This document shows, one piece after another, positions 20,725 through 30,303 of a stretch of DNA of 64,000 nucleotides (the first letter of the stretch is position 1; the number at the start of each line of letters is the position of its first letter). Under the pieces are notes generated by a model. The model had not been told where the DNA came from. It searched no databases and saw only the letters and a program-made list of their open reading frames with translations. Source of the stretch: Echria macrotheca (taxonomy: Eukaryota > Ascomycota > Sordariomycetes > Sordariales > Schizotheciaceae); the NCBI GenBank assembly GCA_030411725.1, contig MU839830.1, positions 1,550,001-1,614,000 on the forward strand, written 5' to 3'. The position numbers were made by a program, and so were the translations under genes.

Positions 20725-22416
20725 TCAGTTGCCGCCGCCGCCGTCGCCGTCCCCATCGCCATCAGCAGGCTTATCCGGTTCCATCCCCGGCGCGCCCGGA
20801 AACTGGCGATGCACCCACCGAAACACCGAGTTCTGATCCAGCCTCTTGATTTTGTGATACTTGTCCATCATCTCGTCGAAGCGCGCCTGCATGCCCTCGT
20901 ACCGGATCTGGCGCGCGTTCCCGTCGCGCTCGATCTTGTACTCCCACCGCTCGACCGGCCCCGTCCACTTGGCCATCACCTTCTCGGTCGGGATGTACAC
21001 GAGCTCGTTGCCGGGCACGTCGCGGCCGTAGCGGAACAAGTTCAGCGTCTCGTCCGTGAGGGCCGCATCCGCCGACGGCACCCACAGGTCGGTGCCCGGC
21101 TTCGCGTTCGTGTCGCCCGGCACGCAAAAGTGCGGGATATACCGTGGGGGCGTCCCCGGCAGGGCGGCCTCGAGATGCGACGCCTTGGACCCGTCCTTCC
21201 ACCACGGCGCGGGGTGGCGGACACGGCCCTCCACCGGCACCTGGAACCACGGCGTGCCGTTCGGGGTGAAAGGGCTGTGGTCGCCGACCCAGATGACGGG
21301 GTCGAAGTGGCGGAAGTCGGTGGTCACCAGGAAGATCTGGGGCTCCGTCGACGTCGGACCCATGTGGCCGTATGCGTAGCTCTTGTATGTTCTCTTTCTG
21401 TTGAACTCGGCCGGGTCGATCCACCTCTGCAGGACCCCGTTGGCATCCTTGGCGCCCTCGTACTTGAAGACGACGATCTGTCGGCCGTAGTAGTCGGCGA
21501 TCACGTGGAGGATGGCCGGGTCTGGTTCCGAGGCTGGGATGCCGTCCAGCGACCCCAGATGGCCGTGGACGCGCGAGTTGCAGTGTAGATGACGCAGGAT
21601 GCTGCGGCGACCGCGCGCGGCGATCAGCTCCTCCGAGTCGCGATCATCAAGGCAGTAGTTGAGCCACATGTAGTCGCGCCAGCGCAAGTGCTCGGGGTGC
21701 TCGAGGACCTGGGTGAAGTAGGTCCAGATGCAAGCCTTGACAACAGCGTGATTCATCATGTTGGGAAAGCCATCGTCGGTAGTGACTGTGACGTGGAAGC
21801 TGACACCGTGCCAGAGGGAGTCGTCCTCGGGCGCCGGCAGGGCCCGAAACCGCCGGCGGATGCCGCGTAGGTCGTTTGCCGCGAAGCCCTGATACGCATG
21901 GTACCGCGTCCAGGTGCGGTCCTCAATCTGATCATCCGTCTCTAGGCTGACGAGGTTCGACACGTCCTGGCGGTCCATGTAACCGAGCTCATCATACGCA
22001 GCATCTCGCAAGGACGGGTACTTGACGTCTGGGTCCTCGAGGTCACCCCACGATACCGCACTGTTATAGGCACCGCGCAGATTGAGATGTGCCGTGTCGA
22101 CCGTCCATGAGCGCTGGTCTTGCCGCAGTGCCCGTAGCGCCTCGAGACAACGTGCCAGTGCCACCCGTCCCATAGGAGTGTCGTCGTGCTTCCGGATGGA
22201 CTGCCAGAGATAGTCGATCTGCTCTCTGAACTCCTTAATCTTTGGCTTTGTCGGCTTGTAATTTTGGTCCTTGCTTCTATCCGGGTCCACGTAACCTAGG
22301 ATCGCCCAAGCCCGGAGGACGTCGCCCAGCGCGTTGCCCTCCTGGTTGATCTTGAACACCACATCCTTCACCGGGAGGCCATCGTATCTGGGCGGGAGGG
22401 TTTTTGTCCCCGCCAT
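20725..22416 (-). CDS. 563-aa protein of unknown function, possibly OTU-like fold
   Basis: Intron-free; the ATG at 22416 (MAGTKTLPPRYDGL) is preferred over an in-frame ATG at 22647 because the upstream residues look non-coding. It is a soluble, charged protein with no signal peptide and a Gly/Asp tail (DGDGDGDGGGGN). A central segment (ILHVIADYYGRQIVVFKYEG, then QIFLVTTDFRHFDPVIWVG) resembles the C-terminal half of OTU cysteine proteases, where a strand pair precedes the catalytic His (here HFD). Upstream, SLWHGVSFHVTVTTDDGFPN sits where OTU enzymes have DGNCLF, but there is no Cys. If this is an OTU fold it is probably inactive; the assignment is weak. Its neighbours are a HET-WD40 gene and a SLATT gene, so an immunity-related role is conceivable. 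Confidence 0.7.
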   Translation of the reverse strand: MAGTKTLPPRYDGLPVKDVVFKINQEGNALGDVLRAWAILGYVDPDRSKDQNYKPTKPKIKEFREQIDYLWQSIRKHDDTPMGRVALARCLEALRALRQDQRSWTVDTAHLNLRGAYNSAVSWGDLEDPDVKYPSLRDAAYDELGYMDRQDVSNLVSLETDDQIEDRTWTRYHAYQGFAANDLRGIRRRFRALPAPEDDSLWHGVSFHVTVTTDDGFPNMMNHAVVKACIWTYFTQVLEHPEHLRWRDYMWLNYCLDDRDSEELIAARGRRSILRHLHCNSRVHGHLGSLDGIPASEPDPAILHVIADYYGRQIVVFKYEGAKDANGVLQRWIDPAEFNRKRTYKSYAYGHMGPTSTEPQIFLVTTDFRHFDPVIWVGDHSPFTPNGTPWFQVPVEGRVRHPAPWWKDGSKASHLEAALPGTPPRYIPHFCVPGDTNAKPGTDLWVPSADAALTDETLNLFRYGRDVPGNELVYIPTEKVMAKWTGPVERWEYKIERDGNARQIRYEGMQARFDEMMDKYHKIKRLDQNSVFRWVHRQFPGAPGMEPDKPADGDGDGDGGGGN

Positions 22417-22742
22417 TTCGTTGATGCAGCCGATTGATTCGTATTTGATATATATCGCAAAGAGCTTCCGAGCGTATCTAATCAAGTACACTTTGAGATG
22501 CAAAGCTCCGAGACTGCTAGATATTTCCACAATGACCCAAGTGCTCGAGTTTCTTTGTCGTCGAATGGGGTATATATCATATATTGCTCTTTGCCAAGGG
22601 GTGCGGCCGGATGCGGAATGCTTTGTCGTCGCAAACCTGTCCAACAATTACAAAGTTTTGCAGCCGTGTTTGTCTAGAACGAATGCATGTAGGTGTCGTG
22701 ATAAATAAGAAAAAACGGGCTTAACCAAAGACAGCAAAACAA
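22417..22742. other. intergenic, nothing seen
   Basis: A short spacer between two minus-strand genes: the 5' flank of the 563-aa protein and the 3' flank of the SLATT gene. Confidence 0.5.
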
Positions 22743-23813
22743 TCATCGTCTACCGCCAGTGCCAGTATCTTCCACCACGGTACGCGACTCATCCGTCCCC
22801 CCGTATGACACCTCGCGTGGGTGTCTTGGCCGATCGTCGAATGAAGCTAGTACTGCCTTGCCATAACTCCTCAGCTCGGCCGTTGTGCGCTTCTCCTCGT
22901 CTTGTACCGCGTGCGCAGTGTCGACCACGTCCTTGCCGTACTGTCTCAAGTCCGAGACGACGCGCTTCTCCTCGTCGATGATGTCTTGGCCCGTCTTGTC
23001 CAGCTTGCCGCGGAGCTTGCGGATCGTGTCCTCCATGCTGCGGATCTTGGCCGCCACGTCGTCGACCTTTTGTGGGTCGATACCTGCCGTGGCATTGATG
23101 TGGATGCCCGGGATGTTGTTATGGGCTGCGGCGGCGGCTGGGTTGCTGTGGGAGTTCATGGACCGCGTGACCGAGTTGTATGCCTCGGGCGAGTTCATCT
23201 CTACGTCGCGCTTCGTGTTGGCGTACATTTCGCGGATATGCTCCACGACCTCGTAGACATCGAGCCTGCAGCCGGGGTACGAAAAGTCGCGTTCGCGCTG
23301 CTCGATGTACTCCCGGATCTTCTTCCACTCGTTCCCAAAGTACTTGAGACGACCCGGCAGGCCCGAGCCCTTGAGATATGTCAACAAACCGGCAATGACG
23401 GTGTTGATGGCGCCAAAGGCCGTGATGGCCTTGTTGTCGGCGTTGGCGGCGCCGAGGGCCGTCAGTGCGGCGGCGATGATGATCTGCAGAAAATAGCACG
23501 CGTTGATGACGGCCGAGAAGACTTTGTAGTTGTCCTTCGACGTCTGCTCGGAATGCACCACTCGCGCGTACAAGCCGATATTGTCTGCTGGCCGCTTGAT
23601 CGATGACTTGTGGCCGCTGCTCAGGTGCGGCGGTGTCGAGATGCCCACCATCAGCCTGAACAACGTCAAGTCATCGGTCTCCACCGATGGCGCCTCGTCG
23701 TCATGGTGATGCTGCTGAATGGATGTGGGTGCCGCCGAGCCGCCTTGTTCTTCGTCACCGTACCGGGGCTTGGACCCGATCATGCGGAGAAGGGAATGGA
23801 CAAAGGACGCCAT
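22743..23813 (-). CDS. fungal SLATT-domain (SMODS/SLOG-associating 2TM) membrane protein
   Basis: A 356-aa, intron-free protein. The ATG at 23813 (MASFVHSLLRMIG) fits better than the upstream in-frame ATG at 23942. After a polar N-terminus with a His run (QQHHHDDE) comes the SLATT core: YKVFSAVINACYFLQIIIAA, TALGAANADNKAITAFGAIN and TVIAGLLTYLKGSGLP, that is two close membrane helices and the fungal-type KGxGLPxR turn. An amphipathic stretch and a predicted coiled coil follow (VDDVAAKIRSMEDTIRKLRG, DEEKRVVSDLRQYGKDVV and a second DEEKRTTAELRSYGKAVL copy). In bacteria SLATT proteins are predicted pore-forming effectors linked to nucleotide-second-messenger immunity. The fungal role is unproven. 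Confidence 0.82.
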   Translation of the reverse strand: MASFVHSLLRMIGSKPRYGDEEQGGSAAPTSIQQHHHDDEAPSVETDDLTLFRLMVGISTPPHLSSGHKSSIKRPADNIGLYARVVHSEQTSKDNYKVFSAVINACYFLQIIIAAALTALGAANADNKAITAFGAINTVIAGLLTYLKGSGLPGRLKYFGNEWKKIREYIEQRERDFSYPGCRLDVYEVVEHIREMYANTKRDVEMNSPEAYNSVTRSMNSHSNPAAAAAHNNIPGIHINATAGIDPQKVDDVAAKIRSMEDTIRKLRGKLDKTGQDIIDEEKRVVSDLRQYGKDVVDTAHAVQDEEKRTTAELRSYGKAVLASFDDRPRHPREVSYGGTDESRTVVEDTGTGGRR

Positions 23814-25421
23814 CTTCGTCTGTGGTGCTAACTTGTCCAGGCCGGAACGTATCCTCAACCTCGATTTCCAACAAGCCGGTGGAAACGAAGCAACGAAGAG
23901 GGGTCGCTCAAATAATAAAAACCGCCGACCACTCAGATTCACGTCGGGGACTCAAGACGCAGGTAGTCACCGACTGGCAGAGATCGACATGCCCGGCACT
24001 CGCCAGCCAACAGAAGAGAAGAGAAAGAGCAAGGGGGAGGCAAAACCGCGAAACTCGTCGGATCGCGTCTCCCGCGTGTTTTTGTGTCTCTCCAGCGTCT
24101 CGCTTGCATATCTTCCTCGCGAAAACATAAGAAAACAACCCCCATGCAATGGATCGATAGTGCAGGTCCAGAACGCTGCACGGCATCGCATCCAAAAAAC
24201 GAGAGGTGAGAGATGGACGAACTATTGGCGCCGGTACCCTTGAGGGATCAGGGTTACATTCGCCATCCTCTAACACTTGCAGGGTCTTTCACCGCTTTGA
24301 ATCGTCGGCGAGCTGTTAGCGCCCTGCTTTCGCGTGCCGGGGGTTTATGATCAATTTCCCCAAGCGGCTTTTCAGCTCAGCCCTTTTTCGAAGCTTTGCT
24401 TCTTTCGCTCTCCCGCATCCGGGCGGGTTTGGCCGCCGGTTTGGCGGGCGGGTGGGCGTTAGGTTGCAACCGCGCACTCGGATTCTCTCGAGGGTTGTGG
24501 CGCCGGCGAGACCGCGATGGAACCTTTTCATCAAGATGACTTGTCGGCAGCTGAACGTGTGGAATTTTAACAACCGGCAGGGCTTGTCCGGAGCTATCGG
24601 GATTACCTTCTCATTCTGTGCAGGTCTTGGTAGCGACCGATGGGAGTTAAAAGAACCCCAGACCGCGTAAGGATAACAGGTGCTTGCCAGTCGCAGCATC
24701 AACAACAGTGGGATCGATATGTCTTTTTGTTGCTTTGTAATTTGGATGAAGAGGTGAGTGGTGAGAACAGGTCATCTTCCCCATTATTAACGCGACCATA
24801 TGGGACGGGCCAGACACACCAATGAGCAAAACAAACTCCCATCCTTATCATTCCAAGCAGCGTCGACGATATCGAAACGCGGCGGACCTGCGATCGAGCT
24901 GAACACTCGCCCAGTAACGACATGATAACGACATGCCCCCCTCATCAGTTCAGCCACGCCGCCAAGACGGCATTCGGCACCATGCCAAAACAGTTCCCAT
25001 CTCCGCTCCTTCGAGAACATCCCACTCGGGCATGGGTAGGCAGCTGCCGAACCTGGAATTTTGAAGACGTGCGAGCGAGCGAGGTGTCGCAAACTGCCAG
25101 AGTCGGGTCTAGAACCGTATCCACGACTCCACCGCGAGGACCGAGGTTTGCCGGGAACTACTATTGAGTCTAGAGGACCGGTAGGTAGTTACTGTGCAGC
25201 AGACGCTCCAGCTCGTCCCCGCATTATCTTATCAGATCATCTTTCGCCTCCACTTGTCTCGTCCCGGACCGGCCCGGGTCTCCGACTCCGCTGCGGCTTT
25301 GCCCGAGAACCCCCCGTCAACGCGTCTGACTTCCACTGGTTCCCCAGCACAGCAACAGCAAAACACTACCAGGAAACAAGACTGAAATTTGACCTTTCGT
25401 GTAAAGCGGGAGCAACGAAGC
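23814..25421. other. intergenic, nothing seen
   Basis: 1.6 kb between two divergent genes. Open frames on both strands overlap each other and show no family features. Confidence 0.5.
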
Positions 25422-27080
25422 ATGGCCAGACCAACCACCCTCTTCATCAACGGAAAGATCTTCCTCTCCGGCGTTGCGCCAGGAATAAATGCAGGCCCCG
25501 ATCGCCCGCCGACCTTTGCCGAGGCCCTGATTGTCCGCGGGGACGAAATCGAGTTTGTCGGCGACGCAAGTGACCCAGCCGTCACGGCAGCCCGGGCCGA
25601 CCCCGATATCTTTGTTCGCGACCTGGTCGGCCGGACTATCCTGCCCGGCTTCATCGATGGACACATGCATCTCATGATGATGGGCCAGTCGCTCAACAAG
25701 TTGGACCTCGGCCGGTGCTGGTCTCTGGCCGACATTCAACGCGTCATCTCCGAGTATGCGACGGCGAACCCTCAGCTACCTCGCATCCTCTGCCGCGGCT
25801 GGATGCATTCCATGACGCCCGGCAGCGTAACAGCGCGTGATCTAGACGGGCTCGATGGTGATCGTGACAGGCCTATTCTCATCGACAGCAAGGATTTGCA
25901 CTCGACCTGGTGCAACACGGCGGGTATCAGGGCCCTCGGCGCCGAGACCTGGGCCGATGTGCCGGGGGGGACAATCGAGAGGGACACCGAGGGAAAGTTG
26001 ACTGGTGTCTTTATCGAAGCCGCCAATATCACCTATGTCTGGCCGTATATCGCAACAGTTGCCAGCATGACCGAGAGAACCGTGGCTATCCAGTCGGCTG
26101 TCGAGGCGTACCATCAGGCTGGATACACCGGGTTGATCGACATGGCCATGGACGAAGGCGCGTGGGAAGCGCTACAGGCTTTGAGAGCCCAGAGACCGAT
26201 CCCAATGCGGATTGCAGCGTATTGGCTCATAAAGCCTGGCAGAGACGATGAGGAAAATTTGGCGCAGGTCGAGCGAGCGATCGAACTCTCCAAGGAATAC
26301 AGCGCATCGACGACACCAGACTGCCGCATAGTGGGTATCAAGGTCATCTGTGATGGCATTATTGACGGGTGCACGGCAGGGCTGACGGAGCCATACACCC
26401 ACAACGGCCACGCCGAGGTTCCGCTCTGGACCGCTGCGCAGTTGGAGCCGGTTGTGAAGAGGGCAGATCAAGCTGGTCTGCAAGTCGCACTCCATGCTAT
26501 CGGCGATGCAACAATCAAGATGGTTATCGACGTGATTTCCACGTGCGTAACAGCCGGAAGGCGACCTCGGGTCGAACATATCGAGTTGGCCAGCGCAGAA
26601 GACGCCGCTCGGCTGGGTCGTGGTAGCATTACTGCTTCGATTCAACCGGTGCACGCCGACCCGGCCATCCTCCGGGCCTGGCCGAAGCTCCTGGGAGACC
26701 ACCGGTGTGGTCGCGCATTCCCTTACCGCGAGTTCTCAGACCACGGCGCTCCCCTCGCGCTAGGAAGTGACGCGCCTACAGCCCCCCACACACCGCTGGG
26801 TAATGTATACGTTGGGACGACAAGGCGGTCGTACCGCGAGCCTGAATATGAGACCATGGTGAACCCGCACTTTGCTCTGGGGCTATGCGAGGCCATCACG
26901 GCAGGGACCCAAGGCGCGGCGTACAGTTGTTTTGACGACGATCGGCTTGGGGTGCTGGGCGCGGGATACAAGGCGGACTTTGTCGTTGTGGATATGGAAT
27001 GGGAAAAAGAGAAGCTAATGGAAGCCAAGGTAACGGAGACATGGTTTGACGGCACCAACGTGTGGTCAGCGGCTGCATAG
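25422..27080 (+). CDS. amidohydrolase-superfamily protein (YtcJ/AepA-like)
   Basis: A 552-aa intron-free metal-dependent hydrolase; the ATG at 25422 (MARPTTLFINGKIF) opens the family N-terminal beta domain. Visible landmarks are the HxH metal site in LPGFIDGHMHLMMMGQSL, CRGWMHSMTPG, a DSKDLHSTWCNTAG substrate-pocket motif, GVFIEAA, a second metal-site region QVALHAIGDATI, RVEHIELA, ASIQPVHAD, the DHGAPLALGSDAPTAP aspartate, and the C-terminal GYKADFVVVD. The length (about 550 aa) is normal for this group. The natural substrate is not predictable; relatives act on amides or N-formyl compounds. No signal peptide is seen, so it is probably cytosolic. It is convergent with the dioxygenase gene, only 9 bp away at the 3' ends. 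Confidence 0.9.
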   Translation: MARPTTLFINGKIFLSGVAPGINAGPDRPPTFAEALIVRGDEIEFVGDASDPAVTAARADPDIFVRDLVGRTILPGFIDGHMHLMMMGQSLNKLDLGRCWSLADIQRVISEYATANPQLPRILCRGWMHSMTPGSVTARDLDGLDGDRDRPILIDSKDLHSTWCNTAGIRALGAETWADVPGGTIERDTEGKLTGVFIEAANITYVWPYIATVASMTERTVAIQSAVEAYHQAGYTGLIDMAMDEGAWEALQALRAQRPIPMRIAAYWLIKPGRDDEENLAQVERAIELSKEYSASTTPDCRIVGIKVICDGIIDGCTAGLTEPYTHNGHAEVPLWTAAQLEPVVKRADQAGLQVALHAIGDATIKMVIDVISTCVTAGRRPRVEHIELASAEDAARLGRGSITASIQPVHADPAILRAWPKLLGDHRCGRAFPYREFSDHGAPLALGSDAPTAPHTPLGNVYVGTTRRSYREPEYETMVNPHFALGLCEAITAGTQGAAYSCFDDDRLGVLGAGYKADFVVVDMEWEKEKLMEAKVTETWFDGTNVWSAAA

Positions 27081-27089
27081 ACGAGATAT

Positions 27090-28016
27090 TTAGGAAGGGT
27101 AGTATCGCCTGGGCCAGATATTCATGGCCGTCTTGAGGCCTTCTCCCAACGGCAGTCCCGCATGGTTGGTGCGTGTATCTCCCGTCCCGTTCGGATGTAG
27201 ATTCACCCAGAAGATGGCATTCCCGGCGATGGGTCGGAAAGCCAGACCCCCGTCCTCATGTTCCCTCCAGAGCGGTTTTATCTCGCTCTGCTGGTTTTGC
27301 TCATATACACCTCCACGCCAGACAGGCTCACCCCATGGGGCAGGCGGAGCGATGGGCTTCGCATACGGGAAGTATGTTTCTCCCTCAGTGCAGTTATCCT
27401 GCAAGATGGCAAAGAAGCTTGCTATGCGGTTCCACTTCCTGTCGCTGTCGTCGTTGGCCCATCGCGGCGTGTCGAACCAGTCATGGTGGATGTTGAACCT
27501 CTGTCCCGCTGTGTACCGTACCAGTTGTGGTGGTCCCATCTCATCCCAGCCGTCTCTCATCATCGTCCCCAAGAAATTTCGGGCACGGTTGAGCACGCAG
27601 ACCACGGCAGGGTCGTCGCGAGGCAACCCAGCAGAGCTTGATGTTCTGTCTTGTGTGTGTTGTTGTCGGCCCGACTTGGTGACCTGGGAGGGAGCAAACC
27701 TCGGCTCGGCGGTCTCGAGGAGCGAGGCTATCTCGGTAGGCTTGATGAGGTTGTGGATGTAGATGATAAGCGGTTCGATCGAAACGAGTTCGGTCTTGTA
27801 GGTATGGGAGACATCGCATGCAAAGCCGGGGCTGTGCGGCGGGCGCGTGATGTTGCGTAGGAAAGGGATAGAAAACGCATAATCGGGGACCGGGAAGTCG
27901 CTGACAAAGGAGCTCATCTGAGGAGGGGTTAGGTCGTACAGATAGGGGGCTCCGAGGGCGAGGAGCACAGCTCCGACCGAAACGCCAGCAAGTTTGGCAA
28001 GGCTCGCCGTCGACAT
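27090..28016 (-). CDS. prolyl-4-hydroxylase-like 2OG-Fe(II) dioxygenase
   Basis: A 308-aa, intron-free, membrane-anchored dioxygenase. An N-terminal hydrophobic helix (LAGVSVGAVLLALGAPYLY) is followed by the P4H-alpha-type catalytic domain. The Fe(II) ligands are seen as HxD in RFNIHHDWFDTPR and a distal His in TRTNHAGLPLGEGLKTAMNIW, with the following Lys for 2-oxoglutarate. ASFFAILQDNCTEGETYFP and the GNAIFWVNLHPNG strand are typical. The role is hydroxylation of an unknown target, possibly peptidyl proline, with the active site probably on the luminal side. The ATG at 28016 is the only in-frame start before the membrane helix. The 3' end almost abuts that of the amidohydrolase. Confidence 0.88.
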   Translation of the reverse strand: MSTASLAKLAGVSVGAVLLALGAPYLYDLTPPQMSSFVSDFPVPDYAFSIPFLRNITRPPHSPGFACDVSHTYKTELVSIEPLIIYIHNLIKPTEIASLLETAEPRFAPSQVTKSGRQQHTQDRTSSSAGLPRDDPAVVCVLNRARNFLGTMMRDGWDEMGPPQLVRYTAGQRFNIHHDWFDTPRWANDDSDRKWNRIASFFAILQDNCTEGETYFPYAKPIAPPAPWGEPVWRGGVYEQNQQSEIKPLWREHEDGGLAFRPIAGNAIFWVNLHPNGTGDTRTNHAGLPLGEGLKTAMNIWPRRYYPS

Positions 28017-29481
28017 GATGAGGGACCGACCCGTATGGCTTTCCGCTGGTAGCTATCGGAGCTTCCAAGACCCAGCATTTTGCGACCTGGATCACGAAGG
28101 GAGGCCCTGGGATATAAGGGCCTGGTACACTCATGGCATCGTTACAGTAGATAAGCCCATGACTGCCTGCTCCCGGCGAGGGCCCCTTGCCATCGGTAGC
28201 AGCAGGACTTGGGCGCCCTTCCTTGGCATGCTCTGAGGAGGAGGACGCTCCGGCGTCTGACAAGAGATCTCGATGTAATTGGCCGGACCCCACAAGTGCC
28301 GAAACGAACTCTCGACAAACTTGGTGGCGTCTGCATAACCACTTCGTGTGGCCGGCGACGTCGTGGGACCTCAGTGGCCCGGGCAGCATAGCCGGGACCC
28401 GACGAGTCATGCCCCGTTGTGGCAGATCAAATGGGGTTGTAGCGCGGATAATTTCCCCGGAAATCCGTTGGACGACGTAACAGCGAGTCCATTAACAGAT
28501 AGCACCGAGACCGAACTAACCGGACCAGGCTTTTCCCGAACAACGCGTCGTCCAATCCTCGGCAGTACAGTCCAGTCGCTCCACCCATCCTCCTTGTCAT
28601 CGGCTTGTTGCGACTTGGCGAGGCTCGGAACCCGGTTCGACATGCTCGGTTAACAGGTGGGCACGGCAAACGGCGCGAAAAATGGTAGCGAGGACTTGGG
28701 TCGCGCCGTGCTCTGTGTGTCCGGGGATCTTATTGACTCTATTAAGGGCGCTCGGTAAGACGGAACGCAAGCGAGGCGAAAGCATCTTTGACACGCGCAG
28801 GTGGGCACGATAAGGCGATTCGTTAGCAGCGTCGATTCTATATGATGTATTAATTGTTGGGCATTCGGCGACGGGGAAACATTGTGTTACCTACCTATAT
28901 CTGAAGTGTGATGTAGTACCAAGGAGAAGGGCTGTGAGCTGCTGGGCTTCTGGTCGAGGTTGTGCAATCAATCGACTTCCAGAAAATTCTTGGCCAACTG
29001 CGTGAGGCACTGGCTGATGGCTCCTGCCAGATTCAACCGTACCTGCCTAGGTTTTAAGGCATTGCAAGCACTATACCTCATGCTGATTGGCTTCCCCCAG
29101 ATGACGAACTTCAAGTTCGCCTTCAGAAACACATGCCACATCAAGATACAAGGGCAAAGAAAAGGAGTTTGGTCAACCAGCGGAAAGTTCTACGCTGCTC
29201 TGGGACTACCTAATACCCGAAACCTTTTAGCGCCAGGCCTAAGGATGATCGAAGTGCACGCGCTAAAAGCGATGATCCCCCCTAATTCTGCGCGCCGTGT
29301 GGTGTCCTCCCTAAAACTGTTCAACCGGCCATACAGCCGTTCCAAGTGCCTTATGACTCTTTGCTGTTTCCCCTTGCCAGTTTCGCTTATCGAGATCCTC
29401 CCCCTCCCAACATGCTCCCTTCCATAGTATGTGACCCAACTCAAGTCGGCAGGAGCAAGTATCAGGCATTCAATAGCGGTT
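28017..29481. other. intergenic, possibly with decayed coding sequence
   Basis: No intact gene. In one plus-strand frame from about 28960 to 29430, coding-like text (ILGQLREALADGS, LPPDDELQVRLQKHMPHQ, FQVPYDSLLFPLASFAYRDP) is broken by several stops. This may be a dead gene, but I cannot name it. Confidence 0.35.
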
Positions 29482-29774
29482 CTACTTCGAGCTGGTACAC
29501 CGATTTCACTAGTGTCAGATATCTAGGCACGGAAATAGGTTTGGGCGATAAAAGGAGCTTACCATGTTCCGCATTTCCCGCCTTTCTTTTCTTCCTCGAC
29601 ATCCGTAGCAACGCAGCCCTTCTTCCCTTTTTTCGAGCACGGGGTTGTCTTCTTCTCCGTCTTCAGTGGCATTTGGAACTTTTTCAACGCGGAATCCCAA
29701 GAAAGGCACAAACCCGGCGGATTGGACTTGAATGCGTTTTCGCAGTAGTATCTGGTGGTAGTCGTTTTGCACAT
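29482..29774 (-). CDS. small Cys-rich protein, tentative
   Basis: A possible 73-aa protein, complement(join(29482..29491,29563..29774)). The first exon reads MCKTTTTRYYCENAFKS and then LCLSWDSALKKF, ending in a strong GTAAGC donor. A 71-nt intron with a CTGAC branch and CCAG acceptor leads to a 10-nt last exon, so the chain ends KCGTCSK. The spacing of Cys and the Lys-rich tail recall a family of small intracellular fungal proteins with an N-terminal MCxxxxxxYxC. There is no signal peptide. The alternative is chance: the exon is short, and the minus-strand frame 29515-29772 is also open. Function unknown. Confidence 0.45.
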
Positions 29775-30303
29775 GGCTGCTGATGTTGGCTGGTTTTGGG
29801 CTGGGTTCCTCTTGGGTAGTGTTTTGGTGAACTGCGGTGTTGTTGTCTCTGTTCGTTTGTTGCGGGTTCAGGGTGGTCGAGAAAAGGGCTGGCTAGGAGG
29901 GATCTTATACTTACACTTCTCCACGGCAAGAAGAAGGTGAACCCCGCCAGTTAGGCCTGTTCATGACTAGATCCAAGGAACAGCTGTATAGTTTTGTGTG
30001 CTACCTGAGATAAGACTCTGGATGATCAATGACCCAAGGACGAGTAGGCAAGTCAATATGAGATGAATTGGTCTGTACTCGAAGTAGGCGCGAGTGATGT
30101 CTTGGAGTACCGATCTCAGTGCGACTATTGGGTATGCATACAAATATCATCTGGAACCTCTCGTAAGTCTACTGGTAGGAAGCACGTGTCAGTGCCTACG
30201 CTGTCTATACAGCTACCGCAACACCGGCGAGCCTTGAATAACCGCTGTTGTTGCTAAAACGCATTGAGGAAACGCGATGCCAATCTCGCCCTTTGCGATA
30301 CAC
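29775..30303. other. intergenic, nothing seen
   Basis: Short sequence between two minus-strand genes, with no coding signal. Confidence 0.45.

Noticed and set aside
16540..23813. A transposon carrying the immune-like genes
   Set aside because: I found no transposase, no terminal inverted repeats and no target-site duplication; the flanking similarity is only a diverged direct repeat.
27541..28410. A 289-aa minus-strand frame
   Set aside because: Shadow of the prolyl-4-hydroxylase-like gene in another frame.
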